64,000 nucleotides of DNA from Bursaphelenchus xylophilus (GCA_904066235.2 CAJFCV020000002.1:10478001-10542000), one strand, 5' to 3'; shown: positions 44,661 through 56,900, numbered from the stretch's first letter. Numbers and translations are program-made. Notes: generated by a model from the sequence alone, not told the origin.

Positions 44661-46085
44661 ATTTCATCGCGAAAAATAAGGAAAATCGCAAAAAATCTCA
44701 AAAATTTTCAAAAAAACTCAACTTTGTTTTTATTGACCGTATTTTACAAAAAATTTATACCACACCAAAAACAAAATTGCTGTAAATACCCCGAAATACA
44801 GTAATCCAGCAAGTTCTCACTTCAAATTTTTGAATTTCCGCTGAAAAATAAAAATGCATAAAATTTAACGTTTTTCTCCATAAATCATCATAGACGTAGA
44901 AATACGTGGGATTTGCAAGCTCAGACTGCCTTGGAATGCTCTAAAAAAAATGTTGAGAGAAAATTACAGTATGATTTGACCTGCATTGGCTCAATTTTGA
45001 TCTTTTTGACCAATTTTGAGCCGTTTCAGCCAATAAAATCAAAAATTCTGTTGGAAAACAAAAAAAACGTTGGGATGACGCCTGGCAACCCGATTGGAAA
45101 TGTTGTAGATAAAGTGTTTTTCGATGCAAGACACAAATATAGGCATGGAATTTCTTTTTTGGCTAAAAAAAGAGGGAAAACCACAAAAATCGAAGAAAAA
45201 TTGGGTTTTTCAAAAAAAAAGTTTACAAATATCCGGTAAAACTACAAAATAAAACTCCGTGAGTACGCTACAGAGCATGGGCATACAGAAAATAGAAGAT
45301 AATTAAGCTTTTTACAAATGATTTTATCAAAAAATCTCGAAATATTTACAAAACTTGCAAAAATCATCAAAAAATTTCATTTCTTCATATAAAACTTGTT
45401 GACAAACGCTTTTAAATTACTTTTAGTGAAAGGAAAAACCAAACAGCAACATCAACGACCAATTTTTATCTGGAAAAAAGGGTCTTTTTTACCTTTTTTC
45501 ACCTTATTTTAGCTCTTTTATAGCTCTGATAAGCTGATAACCATTTTTTGGAGAAAATAAAATTTTTCATACAAAATTTAAAATACGGTTTGAAAAAAAG
45601 GTTCCATGATATTTAATGTATCATAGAATGCAAGAAACCCTCTGGAAAGCGAGTATTTATCGCTCTACATGCATCAATCTTCCCACTTCTCTGTTTATTT
45701 TTTTTTGTTTTTATTCCCCACAAAGTTCGCTGGTCCGATTCGGTGACGCAGGTTGGAGATAAAACACCATTAAATCAATTAGCAACTCAAGGTCGGAAAC
45801 GGGAGATTTTTTAGAGGTCAATTTGATTAAAAAAGTTTAATAATTTTTTCGCATTGTGCGGATTTTAAAAGTCTTGAAAATGAAAATATTTGAAAATTTG
45901 AAAAAAAGTAAGGCCAAAAAATGGATCGAAAATGGTCAAACTGATTCTTGACAGGCTTTTTTATGCTGCAGCAAGATGTGACAACCCTAATTTTTTGTAG
46001 AAATGTTTGGGCTTTGTATCGAGGTGTAACTTTCAAAAAAGACATCAAATGTCTCTGACGAAAAACGGTCTCTCCGCCGACTAAG
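44661..46085. other. Unassigned AT-rich intergenic DNA
   Basis: No convincing exon or RNA. 45.66-45.80 kb is less AT-rich but shows no recognisable feature. A 108-codon frame at 44913 is treated as chance. Confidence 0.4.
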
Positions 46086-46495
46086 CATGGCTGCAAACCG
46101 GGCTGGGCCGGGTCTAAATCTCCAAGCCCGGCGCGAGCCCAGGCCTGGAAAATTTAGAAAGGCCGGCCCGGTTCGGGCCGGAAATTTGTTATACTAAGTT
46201 GAAGAGAAAGAAAGTGGGAGATGAAAAGAAAATTGTGGTAAATTTTCGCAAAAGGTAAAGAAGAATCAATAAATGAGGTCACTTTATGTTCGCTATCAGC
46301 GTTATGTTCGTAAAAATGAAAAATTCTGTCGAAGAAGCTTATTTTTTCTTTTTTTCCGGGCAAAATCCTGATTTCAATAAAACCGGGCCGGCCCGGGCCG
46401 GGCCTAAAAATCGAAGCCCGGGGTCGGGCCGAAAAGTTAGTCGGCCGACCCGGGCCGTAAAATTTTGCGAAGCCCGGCCCGGAGCCATGCCTAGA
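46086..46495. mobile_element. GC-rich inverted-repeat element (GGCCCGGGCC core)
   Basis: Ends AGCATGGCT and AGCCATGCC are inverted. Subterminal runs of GGGCCGGGCC and AAGCCCGG give a GC spike against an AT-rich interior. A relic of the same type is near 57030-57106. No clear target duplication. Confidence 0.6.
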
Positions 46496-46610
46496 CAAGA
46501 AAAATTCTTTTGAATACTCTAAAAACGCGCGATTTCAAATTTTAAATACAACTAAACCTCTTTGAGATGGCTGCAAATAGCAAAAGGATATAAGCAAAGA
46601 ATTTTTCAGT

Positions 46611-46785
46611 AGTAGTCGCGACATAAAGTCCTGACACATTTTGTCGCGTGTGTCGCGCGAGAAAAGTGGCAAATTCGCGCGAAAGTGCATGTCGCTAGTG
46701 CAAAAACGGGGAATTGCCGCGACGGGTCCGAAAGAAAAACAAAATGCACTGTGCAAATGTGTCAGGACTTTATGTCGCGACTAGT
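46611..46785. mobile_element. MITE-8 copy
   Basis: AGTCGCGACATAAAGTCCTG and CAGGACTTTATGTCGCGACT are perfect inverted ends. The interior holds a GCACTGTGC palindrome next to the right end. Confidence 0.75.
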
Positions 46786-46886
46786 ACAATATAAAGACCC
46801 TAGGAACTGGGTCGACGACAGTTCGGGTCAACAAAAAATCGCTTGAAACGAGGAGCAGAACTGGCGAAGACTCTAAAGAAATGTTG

Positions 46887-47132
46887 TACAGTGGACCTGA
46901 TCCAGTGGCAAAAAAACCTACCGTTTTGCATCCGTGGAGTATCAAAAAGTGTAGCAAAATACCTCTCTTGTCAAATGAAAAAGAAAACTCCGATTTGCCC
47001 GCTCTTTTTTTGAAGGAATCCCTTCAAATCGGAGGTTTTAATTTGGAGAGGGAGGCATTTTGCCACATTTTTTGGTACTTCCAAGATGCAAAATGGTACG
47101 TTTTTTGCCACAGAATCAAGTCGGGCATTGTA
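46887..47132. mobile_element. MITE-3 copy
   Basis: Left end TACAGTGGACCTGATCCAGT; right end CAGAATCAAGTCGGGCATTGTA. Matching internal arms with GGAGTATCAAAAAGTGTAGC and TTTTTTGGTACTTCC. Confidence 0.65.
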
Positions 47133-49820
47133 AACAGTCCTACGAGGTCTGGCAAAGCTATTGGAAGCGCGGCGAAGGCTCGGCGGAGACACAGCAAAGA
47201 CATACAACATGACTGTGACTTGAGTACATGTAAAATACCTCAAAATAGGTGATAAACTATCCTAGGACCCGATCAATCTTGTTGTTTCTACTTACTAAGC
47301 CTTCTCCTAGCCTCTCCCATGAAAATTTGTCTTCTGTTGTAGTCAATTTTAGTCTGTAAAAATTTTTAACCAAGTCAGAGCTGTCGTATTTTACAATTTC
47401 AACAGAGCCTGCAAATTTTTTCTTTCCATTGTTTTTCTTCGCATTTTGCGATCAGAAAAATGATTGAAGTCGAAATGAAAAGGAAATCTTCTGGGAAAAG
47501 AGGGCCGAAATGGCAACATCTGTGGCATTTCCTCGCCGCCATCGCTTTGTTCCACAATACAGTTCCGTTTTGATCTCCGGTTCGGAGGAAAACTCGAATT
47601 TCACTTGGATTCTTTGATTTTGAGGACTATTTTGATGACTTTTCGATGGTTTTCTTACTGTAATTTGAGTTTTTTTAAAAATTGAAAATAACAGATTAGG
47701 ATAAAAATTATTATTTTGTAAATCTTTAGCCTGAAATTTTTTGATTTTTCGAAAAAAATTTCGATTTTTTCTGAGGGTATCTTCAAGTGTAACTCTCCAA
47801 TTTTCTCGAAACTTGGCATATACGCTCTAAATATCCCACATATCAATGTCTGAAAATTTTAGCGTAAGGTTTTACCTTTCAGCTGAGATATTGAACAAAC
47901 GCTTTTGCGAGAGAGAACGGAAAGTGAGGAGAGTCGGCTAGACAAAAAAAAAATGTTTTTCAGCTGTCCCAAAAATCTCGGTAATTTTTAAAAGTATCAA
48001 GCTCAAAAAGTATAATAGTATGTTCCCTGTAAAATTCTAATCTCCCTGCACCAAATTTCAGTAAAATAAAAAAAATTTTGGGGGTGACACAAAAAAATTC
48101 ATATTTTTTTTCAAAAAAGCCAGTAATTTTTCGACAGAACGAAAAAGATTATTTTAACGTATTTTACCTTCATTTTCAAACTTTTTCCAAGCTTTTTTGG
48201 TCCTATTCCCATCCTTCAAATGACCGTTGGGACCTTCTTTGACAAGTAAAATGTCGCGTGAGGCCCACATTTTGTGCCATTTTTTACTTTAATGTCATGG
48301 GTTTATGTTTGTAAATGCACTCTAAAAACTCTTCTCGGATATTTTTACTTTTTTCAAAGTTGTATTTTTTGGTCGAGAATAGAAACTTGGAGGTGCAATG
48401 ACTGTAAAAAAATTGATTTTTAAAAAAATCGGAAAATTCACAAAATTCCAGAACCCCTTCTAAACCTTTTTTTTGCATGTAAAACGCTTTGAAGGTCATC
48501 AGAACAAAAGGAGGAAGAGAGATCTTCCCCCCAATGGCTTGTAAAAATAAGAATCTTTTGACCTTTCTCGGCTCTTCCAAAGCCAAATCTCTCTCGTTTT
48601 CCGATGGGTTTTTTACGGACCGCAAAACTGACGTTGCTCACGGTTTCGAGGGGAATTGATCTTCTGGGGGCTGGAGGTGAATTAAAAAAATGTTTTTTTT
48701 TCAAATTGAAGATTTTTGAATTTTCAATTTTTTGTTAAAAATTGGGATTGAGGGACCTCAAAGGACCACTTAAAAATTTTATTTATTTTTTTTTTTTTTT
48801 TTTTTTTTGAGATTTCGGACAACGAATCTTCATGGGCCATAGATCAATTCTTGAAAATTTTAGCGCGCAAATTCCTTGGGTAACCGAGATATTCAACGAT
48901 GATTTTACGAGAGAGCACGTAAAATGTGGAGAGTCGGCCAGAGAAAAATTATTTTTTTTGGCCGTATCTTTGCGGGTTTTGCTTGGAAACATTTATTTTT
49001 TGTAAAAATGCTGCACTAATCTTAGAAAATAGATGCCCAAATTTTTAGCCAAAAATTTTCAAAAAATTTTTTTTGGGTACCCCATATGTAATTCCAACTT
49101 TTTTCAAATTTAGCATAAATACTTTAAATAAGTCATATATCAATCCCTGAAAATCTTAGCTCACGGTTTCCGCTTGCAGCTGAGATATTGAACAATTATT
49201 TTTGCGAGAGAGTACGAAGAATGAGGAGAGACAGTCAGAGAAAAAAATTTCTTTTTTTGATAAATCTTTGCGGAAAAAGTGAGAAAAATAGATTTTTTGA
49301 ATTATGACGGAGCTAATCAAAAAGAAATTTTCGGTTTTTCAAAGGAAAAAACAAAAAAATTTTTTTTGAATTTTCGAATTTTTGATCTAAAAATCTCGAA
49401 AATTTCTATAAACCGGGGCTAAAAATCTTGTATATGCTTTAAAAAATTTTACTACATATTTTTCACAACTTTCAGCAAAATCCGGGCCAATTTTTTTTTT
49501 TTTTTTTTTTTGAAAATTTATTGTCTTATGTCAAGCGCCCCTTAAACCCCCTTCGACTCTTCACGCATCCCCATCGGCGCCATAAATAAAGTATTTATTT
49601 TTTCGATCGCAAATTCCGCCAGAACTTGACCCAAAAAGCCCCGTCCGGTAATCCATTTATCCACTTACAGGGAGGTGCGCGCGAAAAATATTATGAATGA
49701 AGCCAGAAATGAGCGAACGGTCAACCAATTTTTTTTGCTGGAAGACGTTCCACGCATTCCCCAGATAATATTTTTTTAGTATTTTTATTACTGTTTTTTT
49801 TATTGTTTTGATTTTTTTCG
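47133..49820. other. Intergenic DNA with decayed MITE-2-like segments and three less AT-rich islands
   Basis: 47.8-47.95, 48.83-48.99 and 49.1-49.28 kb contain worn phrases of the MITE-2 interior (CTGAAAATTTTAGC, GAGATATTGAACAA, GAGAGCACG). Islands at 47.48-47.60, 48.50-48.67 and 49.54-49.69 kb have more balanced composition and may be regulatory. No gene is supported. Confidence 0.4.
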
Positions 49821-51065
49821 CACCGTGCGAGAGGAGCGACTGCACTGTGCGGCGGAAAAGAAGAGTTTTGGACTGCACAGTGCGATGGGGAAAAATTTTG
49901 GGACTGCACCGTGCGGAAACAAAAATTTTGAGATTGCACAGTGCGGTGGAGAAAATTTTTGATTGCACCGTGCAATGAAACTTTCGACTGCACTGTGCGG
50001 AAAAGAAAATTTTTGGAATGCACAGTGCGGCAAAGAAAATTTTTAGATTGCACAGTGCGGTGGAGAAAATTTTCGATTGCACTGTTCGGGATAGAAAATC
50101 TTTAGACTGCACGGTGCAGTACAAAAAAAATATTTCGTTTGCACAGTGCGGAGAAAAAAATTTTTCAGATTGCACTGTGCGGTAGCAAAAATATTTTTGA
50201 TTGCACAGTGCAGTAAAGAAAATTTTCAGATTGCACAGTGCGGTGGAGAAAAATTTGACTGCACTGTGCGGAAAACAAAATCTTTAGACTGCACGGTGCA
50301 GTACAAAAAAAATATTTCGTTTGCACAGTGCGGAGAAAAAAATTTTTCAGATTGCACTGTGCGGTAGCAAAAATATTTTTGATTGCACAGTGCAGTAAAG
50401 AAAATTTTCAGATTGCACAGTGCGGAAAAGGAAATTTTCAGATTGCACAGTGCGGTGGAGAAAAATTTGACTGCACTGTGCGGAAAACAAAATCTTTAGA
50501 CTGCACGGTGCAGTACAAAAAAATATTTCGTTTGCACAGTGCGATGAAAAAAAATGTCTTTGATTGCACAGTGCGGTGGCAAAAATATTTTTGATTGCAC
50601 AGTGCAGTAAAGGAAATTTTCAGATTGCACAGTGCGGTGGAGAAAAATTTGACTGCACTGTGCGGAAAACAAAATCTTTAGACTGCACGGTGCAGTACAA
50701 AAAAATATTTCGTTTGCACAGTGCGATGAAAAAAAATGTCTTTGATTGCACAGTGCGATGAGGAAAATTTTCAGACTGCACTGTGCGTGCGGCAGCAAAA
50801 ATATTTTTGATTGCACAGTGCGGCAAAGAAAATTTTCAGATTGCACAGTGCGATGGAGAAAAAATTTTTGCACAGAGCGGAGAGAAAAATTTTCAGACTG
50901 CACTGTGCGGTAGCAAAAATATTTTTGATTGCACAGTGCAGTAAAGAAAATTTTCGGAATGCACAGTGCGGTGGAGAAAATTTACGATTGCACTGTGCAA
51001 TACAATTTTTTTTGCCCAGTGTGCTGTCCTATGCAAAAAAAATACATTTTTGCGCCGTGCGACAG
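49820..51065. repeat. Dense GCACNGTGC array with ~180-bp higher-order units
   Basis: About 38 exact GCACNGTGC sites by eye, roughly one per 30-35 bases. Most read (A/C)TTGCAC or CTGCAC on the left and GTGCGG or GTGCAG on the right. Spacer phrases (GCAAAAATATTTTTGATTGC; AAAACAAAATCTTTAGACTG; GTACAAAAAAATATTTCG) recur in the same order with a period near 182 bases. In three frames this produces long repetitive open frames that are not genes. Confidence 0.9.
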
Positions 51066-51296
51066 AAAAATAGATTTTTTCCACTTGCAGCAGCTTTCTC
51101 AGCGGAATTTTTTTTATTTTGCACTGTGCAAAAACTGTTTTTGTTTGTTTTCAAGTTTATAAAATACACGAAGCTGTAAACCCGAGTTCTCCCTGTTTTC
51201 GGGTTGTTGTAAAAATACCAGCGTTCCCTTTTCTCCCGCTTTTGGTGAGAAAAACATTTTTCCGCCCTTTTTTCAACGAAACTCGGGAATCGCTGA

Positions 51297-51862
51297 CAGG
51301 GGAAGTACTCCAAGTTCGACGCTCAGATTTAGATGAATCTTGGCACAAATTTAGGCTAATTTTTTCTAAGGCATATTCGAGCCTCCTAGCTTATTTTTTA
51401 GGCCGAAACTTGGCAAAAAAATGGTAATTTTTTTGCGAATTTTGGCTTAAAAAGTTTCGTGAGTATTTCTACCGGAGAGGGTAGTGTTTCCATAAAAAAT
51501 CAGTTTTTCCCCACAAAAGTACAGTGAGGGACCTGATCCAATGGCAAAAAACGTCTCCTTTTGCATCAAGGAAGGGGCCAAAATGACTCCAAGCCCTTCC
51601 TTTCTCTAAGCTAAAAAAATCCGCTTTGAAAAGCGCGCCCTTTCCTTCAAGGCGGGTCTTCAAATCGGGGTTTTTTAGCTTAGAGAAGGGAAGGGTTTGG
51701 AGACATTTTGGTCCCTTCCGGGATGCAAAATGAGTCGTTTTTTGCCATTGGATCCCGTCCCTCACTGTAGAAAAGATATGGCCAAAAAGCGCTTTTTTTT
51801 CTCTCTGACCGCTCTCCGTTTTTTGCGTGCTCTCTCGGCCGCAAAAATCGTTGAAAATCTAA
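51297..51862. mobile_element. MITE-2 copy interrupted by a MITE-3 (51520-51769)
   Basis: CAGGGGAAGTACTCCAAGTT opens a MITE-2 whose interior stops at CCCACAAAAG. MITE-3 (TACAGTGAGGGACCTGATCC ... GGATCCCGTCCCTCACTGTA) follows. The MITE-2 interior then resumes at GATATGGCCAAAAAGCGC and runs to the next element. Confidence 0.75.
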
Positions 51863-52682
51863 CAGGGGAAGTACTCCAAGTGCGACGCTCGGATTTTGAT
51901 AAAACTTGGCACAAATTTGGAATAATTTTTTCTAAGATATATGCGAGAATCCTAGCTTGCGCTTTGCAGAAACAACCAAGACTTTTAGATCGAAAGTCGG
52001 CGAAAATTTTGGACTTTTTGCCGAATTTCGGCACGAAAAGTTTCATGCTTATTTTAACCGTAAACGATAATGTTTCTACAAAAAAATCAAATTTTTCCGC
52101 ACGATACTGCCAAAGTTATGGCCAAAAAGCGCTTTTCTCTATGACCGCTCTTCGCGTTTCGCGTGCTCCCTCGGCCACAAAGATCGTTGAAAATCTAAGC
52201 TGCCCCTGTAAAGATCGAGCTAAAACTTTCATGAATTGATATGTGGCCTATGCTCGAAGTGTGAAAATTTAAAGAAAATCTGACAAAAATCTGAGTGTCG
52301 TACTTACAGGGGAAGTACCCCAAGTGCGACGCTCAGACTTTCTTTAAATTTTGCACACACGTCGGGTATGGACTAAATATCAATTCCTGAAAGCTTTAGC
52401 TCGCGCTTTGCGGGCGTCGCCAGGATATCGAACGATTTTTGCCGCCGAAAGAGCACGCTAAACGTGGAGAGCGGTCAGAGCGAAAACACCTTTTTGGCCA
52501 TAACTTTGGCAGTTTCGTGCGGAAAAATTTGATTTTTTGTCGGAACATTATCCTTTACGGTAGAAATAAGCATGAAACTTTTCGTGCCGAAATTCGGCAA
52601 AAAGTCATAAATTTAAATTATTTATTTTATTTGTGCCAAGTTTCATCAAAATCTGAGCGTCGCATTTGGAGTACTTCCTCTG
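51863..52682. mobile_element. Two adjoining MITE-2 copies (51863-52304; 52307-52682)
   Basis: The first starts CAGGGGAAGTACTCCAAGTG and ends in a degraded GTGTCGTACTTA. The second starts CAGGGGAAGTACCCCAAGTG and ends GTACTTCCTCTG, with an internal deletion of about 75 bases. Confidence 0.75.
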
Positions 52683-53631
52683 TAAGTGCAAAATTTAGAG
52701 AAAATTTGAGCGTCGCGACTTACTATAGTTAGGCTACTTATTTAGTGAAGTCAAATTTTCCACGTAAAAAAGTGAAAATTCTGTACAACAAAGAACAGAA
52801 TTGGCCAAAAAAATTTATTTGTTCTAGACAGTTTTTGTTCTTTGAAGGCTCATTTTGGCCTAAAATGGAGTTTCAAGACCTCTAAAATTATTTGTTATAG
52901 ACAGGTTTTGTTGTATGGAGGTTTGTTATATAGAATTTTTATTGGATCAAACTTCGTTGTAGAGAAATTTAAAAATAAAATTTTTACTTTTTACCACTTT
53001 TTCTCTCTTTTTTTCTGCATAATACTTCGCCCCCTCCGGCAAATCGAATCCCATCAAATTTCGGGATTATAGTTTCCCATCAAATTCTCATGAATTTTTC
53101 ATGAGATTCTTAACACTTTCGTCTTTATGGACATTAGTCATTGAATCAAAATGTTATAAAACGACGGTTTTAGTCATTTTTGTATAGTTTTATAGTTTAA
53201 ATTTTGATATTTTCAGTCGTTTTTGTATAGTTTTGGTTTAAAAATTATTGTTTTTAAAAATTTTTTTTGATATTTTCTTTTCATAAAAACTTTTGTTTTT
53301 CTAAGATCGCTTTAATCAGCCGCTCTTACGACTCGATTTCCCATTTACTTTTCCCTGAGACCAGAGTAATACCACTAATTTTACGCGTCGTTTTATTGTT
53401 GCGTCAGTGACGCATCCGGCTTTTATGGCTATTAGATCGGTGGAAAGTTTCGCTTTCTTTCTGATAGTTAGTTTCCTGATGGTTATGCGTATTGGGAGAG
53501 AAAGTACAGTAAAACTTCCGTAGAACACTCTCATAATATGATTTTTTATATTATGCTGAAACTTGCGTATAACGAGCCATTTTTTTTGCTTTTTTACTTT
53601 TTTTTGTCAGCCTTTCGAAGAGCCAGTTTAA
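52683..53631. other. Unassigned intergenic DNA with a relic of the CTCTGTACAACGAACCCT family
   Basis: 52.78-52.95 kb (AATTCTGTACAACAAAGAAC, TAGACAGGTTTTGTTGTATG) is related to segments near 13.2 and 62.5 kb. The remainder is AT-rich with no gene seen. Confidence 0.4.
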
Positions 53632-54081
53632 CAAGGGAAGTACCCCAAGTCCGACGCTCAGATTTTGATGAAACTTGACTCAAATTTAGGATATATTTTC
53701 ATAAGCCATATGCGAGACTCCTAGCTCGCGCTTTGCAGAAACAACCGAGATTTTTGGACCGAGAGTTGGCGAAAATGCGTCATTTTTTTGCAAATTTTGG
53801 CATGAAAAGTTTCGTGAGTATTTCTACAGTAAAGTGTGTCGTTTGTACAAAAAATCAATTTTTTTCTGCACGAAACTAGCAAAGTTATGGCCAAAAAGTG
53901 TTTTTCTCTCTGACCGCTCTCCGCGTTTAGCATACTCTCTCGGCGGCAAAGAGAGTTCAATGTCTCGGCTGTCCCAGCAAACAGCGAGCTTAAATTTTCA
54001 GGAATTGATATTTAGTCCATGTCTGAAATGGGTGCAAAATTTGAAGAAAATCTGAGCATCACACTTGGGGTACTTCTCCTG
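53632..54081. mobile_element. MITE-2 copy
   Basis: CAAGGGAAGTACCCCAAGTC at the left and CACTTGGGGTACTTCTCCTG at the right; family interior present. Confidence 0.75.
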
Positions 54082-54192
54082 CGAATCCTGCTGTTTTCCA
54101 AAACGGCCGCACTGTGCGGTCAAAATGATTTTTTTTTGCACCCTGCAAAGACCTTTTTTTAAACTAAAAATTTCAAAAATAGTTGTGAGAAC

Positions 54193-54605
54193 CAGAGATT
54201 GCCACGGCTCCGGGGCCGGCTCTTGGCTCCGGCTCTGAGCGGCTCCGAGCCGAGAGCCGGAGCGGAGCCGAAAATTTTGGGGTCGGCTCCGGCTCCCGAG
54301 CTCAAAGTCGGAGCCAGGTTTCCCAGTGGTCTGAAAAGTAAAAATTTCGTGATTGTGTTAAACCAAATTGCTTGAAAAACACTGCGGAGGATGTGACTTG
54401 ACTGCAAAAACGTTGGCTGCATGATCTCTGGCACTAATAACTTTTATTTTTGGAAAAATATTTAAAAAAACATTTTGGATAGGAGCCGGGATTCGGAGCC
54501 GGAGGCCTTTTTAAATTTTGCCGGAGCTGCAAATTTGGCCTCGGCTCCGGCACTCGGAGCTAAGAGCCGGAGCCGGAGCCGAAATTTTGACCGTGGCAAT
54601 CTCTG
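54193..54605. mobile_element. MITE-4 (hAT-like) copy with perfect 8-bp target duplication
   Basis: CAGAGATTGCCACGG...CCGTGGCAATCTCTG flanked by GTGAGAAC on both sides (54185-54192 and 54606-54613). The interior is inverted relative to the copy at 19653. A degraded third copy starts at about 62841. Confidence 0.85.
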
Positions 54606-55772
54606 GTGAGAACAAGGGGTACTAAAGTTGGCGCTTGAAAATCATCTCTGTGACCTTTTTATTTTATTTATTTTTTTTTTTTGATTTTTGGCAATTTTGA
54701 ATTCTCTTCACTGCCTTTTCCCTATTATCTCCCTTTTTTACAATCTCTCGGACCACTTTTTTCCCCAAAAAAAAATTTTTTATTGCCCTCCGGCCCAATT
54801 ACTTGGTCCATTCGGTGCGCAAATATTTGCTGACCGCCAACTTTTTTTATTGAAGACCCGCGAAAAGCCGGTCAAATAAGGACCTTTTATGTTTATTTGA
54901 TTATTCTCCGCCATCAGCTGCGAGTAATTTGACGGAAACTTTTTTTTTGGGGGAATGAAAGGAATTTTCGTTCGATTTTTCGTGGATTTGGAGGCTAATT
55001 TGATTAGAAAACCCGTGAGATAAAGCGATTTTGGAAGTAAATTTTGGTTCGTATTGACTTTCGAGATGTTTAAAGGGGTTTCGAAGTGGATTTGACTTAA
55101 TTTCCCAAGTGAAAATTTAGGATTTTGATGAGAAAATTGAAAAATTTTGGGGTTTTTTTCGCTAAACGGGAGCTACTGAAATTGCGACGCTCAGATTTTG
55201 ATGAAACTTGGCACAAATTTAAAAAAGTTTTTTCTATGACATCTGCGAGACTCCTAGCTAGCGCTTTACACAAATGACCGAGATTTTTTGATGAAAAGTT
55301 GAAAAAAAATGAAATTTTTTTTGCGAATTTTTGCCACGAAAAGGTGCATACCTATTTCTACCGTCGAGTATAATAATTCCACAAAAAATCAAAAATTTCC
55401 GCACGAAACTGACAAAGATATGGCCAAAAAGCTTTTTTCTCAGTGACAGCTCTCCGCGTTTCGCGTACTCTCTCGGCCGCAAAGATCGTTGAATATCTCA
55501 GCTGTAACTGCAAAGCGTGAGCTAAAATATTGAGGAAATGATATATGTCTTATGTCCGCAGTGTGCGCAAAATTTTAAGAAAATCTGAGGGTCGCACTTA
55601 TGTTCAGACGCCACATTTTATTCCAAGAATTGCAGATTTTTGTATTTATCGCGTATTTTAAAAACAATTCTCGAAATGCCGACCTGTGCTTTGTAGAAAC
55701 ACTTCAAAAAAATTAATTTAGTGTTCTAAACCAGCACGGCTGATTACCGTGTGATACTCCAGAACTCACTCA
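54606..55772. other. AT-rich intergenic DNA with a worn MITE-2 (55165-55600)
   Basis: The MITE-2 has decayed ends (GGGAGCTACTGAAATTGCGA; GAGGGTCGCACTTATG) but a typical interior. The rest shows nothing recognisable. Confidence 0.5.
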
Positions 55773-56219
55773 CAAGGGAAGTACTCCAAGTGCGACGTTC
55801 AGATTTTCTTAAAATTTTACACACACGTCGGGTATGAACTAGATATCAATTCCTGAAAGTTTTAGCTCGCGCTTTGCGGGCGCCGCCGAGATATCGAACG
55901 ATTTTTTCGCCGGGAGAGCACGCTAAACGTGGAGAGCGGTCAGAGAGAAAAGCGCTTTTTGGCCATAACTTTGGCAGTTTCGTGCGGAAAATTTTGATTT
56001 TTTGTAGAAACATTATCCTTTACGGTAGAAATAGGCATGAAAGTTTTCGTGCCGAAATTCGGCAAAAAGTCCTGAATTTTGGCCGACTTTCGATCTAAAA
56101 ATCTCGGTTGTTTCTGCAAAGCGCGAGCTAGGATTCTCTCATATATCTTAGAAAAGATCATTCTAAACTTGTGCCAAGTTTCATCAAAATCTGAGCGTCG
56201 CACTTGAGTACTTCCCCTG
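55773..56219. mobile_element. MITE-2 copy
   Basis: CAAGGGAAGTACTCCAAGTG to CACTTGAGTACTTCCCCTG, right flank TTA; near full length. Confidence 0.8.
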
Positions 56220-56837
56220 TTAGAAAAATTGTTTTTTGCTGACATAAAGCTGGTAACTGATTGTAAGTTTAATAAACCCAAAATTGCAAAAACAGATCTC
56301 AAGGTCTTCGACTTCCAATCGAAAAATCTTGATGGTTTTTAAATCTCCAAATGGTGAGAAATTTTTGGCATTTTGGCTAACCTCCAATTTCCGCAAGCCA
56401 TGAAAAAAACGTATTTTACAACCCCTTTCAAATTCGATTTCGTTGTTCTCTCGCTCTCCCCCTCTTCGGTTCACATTCCCAAGAAAGGTGATAAAAAATT
56501 GTAATGGTTACACTTGATTTATTAATCAATTCATTAGGTTTCCGTGGGGCGAAAAGCGAACAAAACAACAGATCTCAACGCTTTAATAAGCTCATAAATA
56601 ACGTCGCAAAAACACCGCTGGATCATTCGTTATATTAGCGCGCAAATTGTGAAGGGGGCTTTGCGTTTTTTTGACAATGACTTTGACTACTCGGAGAAAT
56701 TGTTTTTTTGAAGAGAGCTTTTCATTATTCGTCGGAAAAGGTGGCGAAAATGGAGATGAGGAAGTGAAAATGGGTATTTTTATACAGTCAAGTCCCTGTA
56801 CAAAAAAATGTGTGGGCCAAAAAATTAATTTGCTGTA

Positions 56838-56900
56838 TCAGTCTGTCGGGAAAATAATGAGCATTATGTCGCATCGAAATCATTATTTTCCCGACAGACT
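56838..56900. mobile_element. Minimal MITE-1: two TIRs with almost no interior (63 bp)
   Basis: TCAGTCTGTCGGGAAAATAA...CATCGAAAT...CATTATTTTCCCGACAGACTG. The roughly 90-base core found in other copies is missing. Confidence 0.75.

Noticed and set aside
44913..45239. 108-codon plus-strand frame
   Set aside because: AT-driven Lys/Phe/Asn composition with no splice context; reads like intergenic repeat text.
49820..51065. CRISPR-like array (short palindromic repeats with spacers)
   Set aside because: Repeats are only 9-12 bases, spacers are themselves repeated and A/T-rich, and the genome is clearly eukaryotic with introns.
49657..51179. Overlapping open frames on both strands encoding repeated peptides such as IAQCG, DCTVR and HCAV
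   Set aside because: They are translations of the GCACNGTGC array in different frames. The peptides repeat because the DNA does; there are no splice sites or codon signature.
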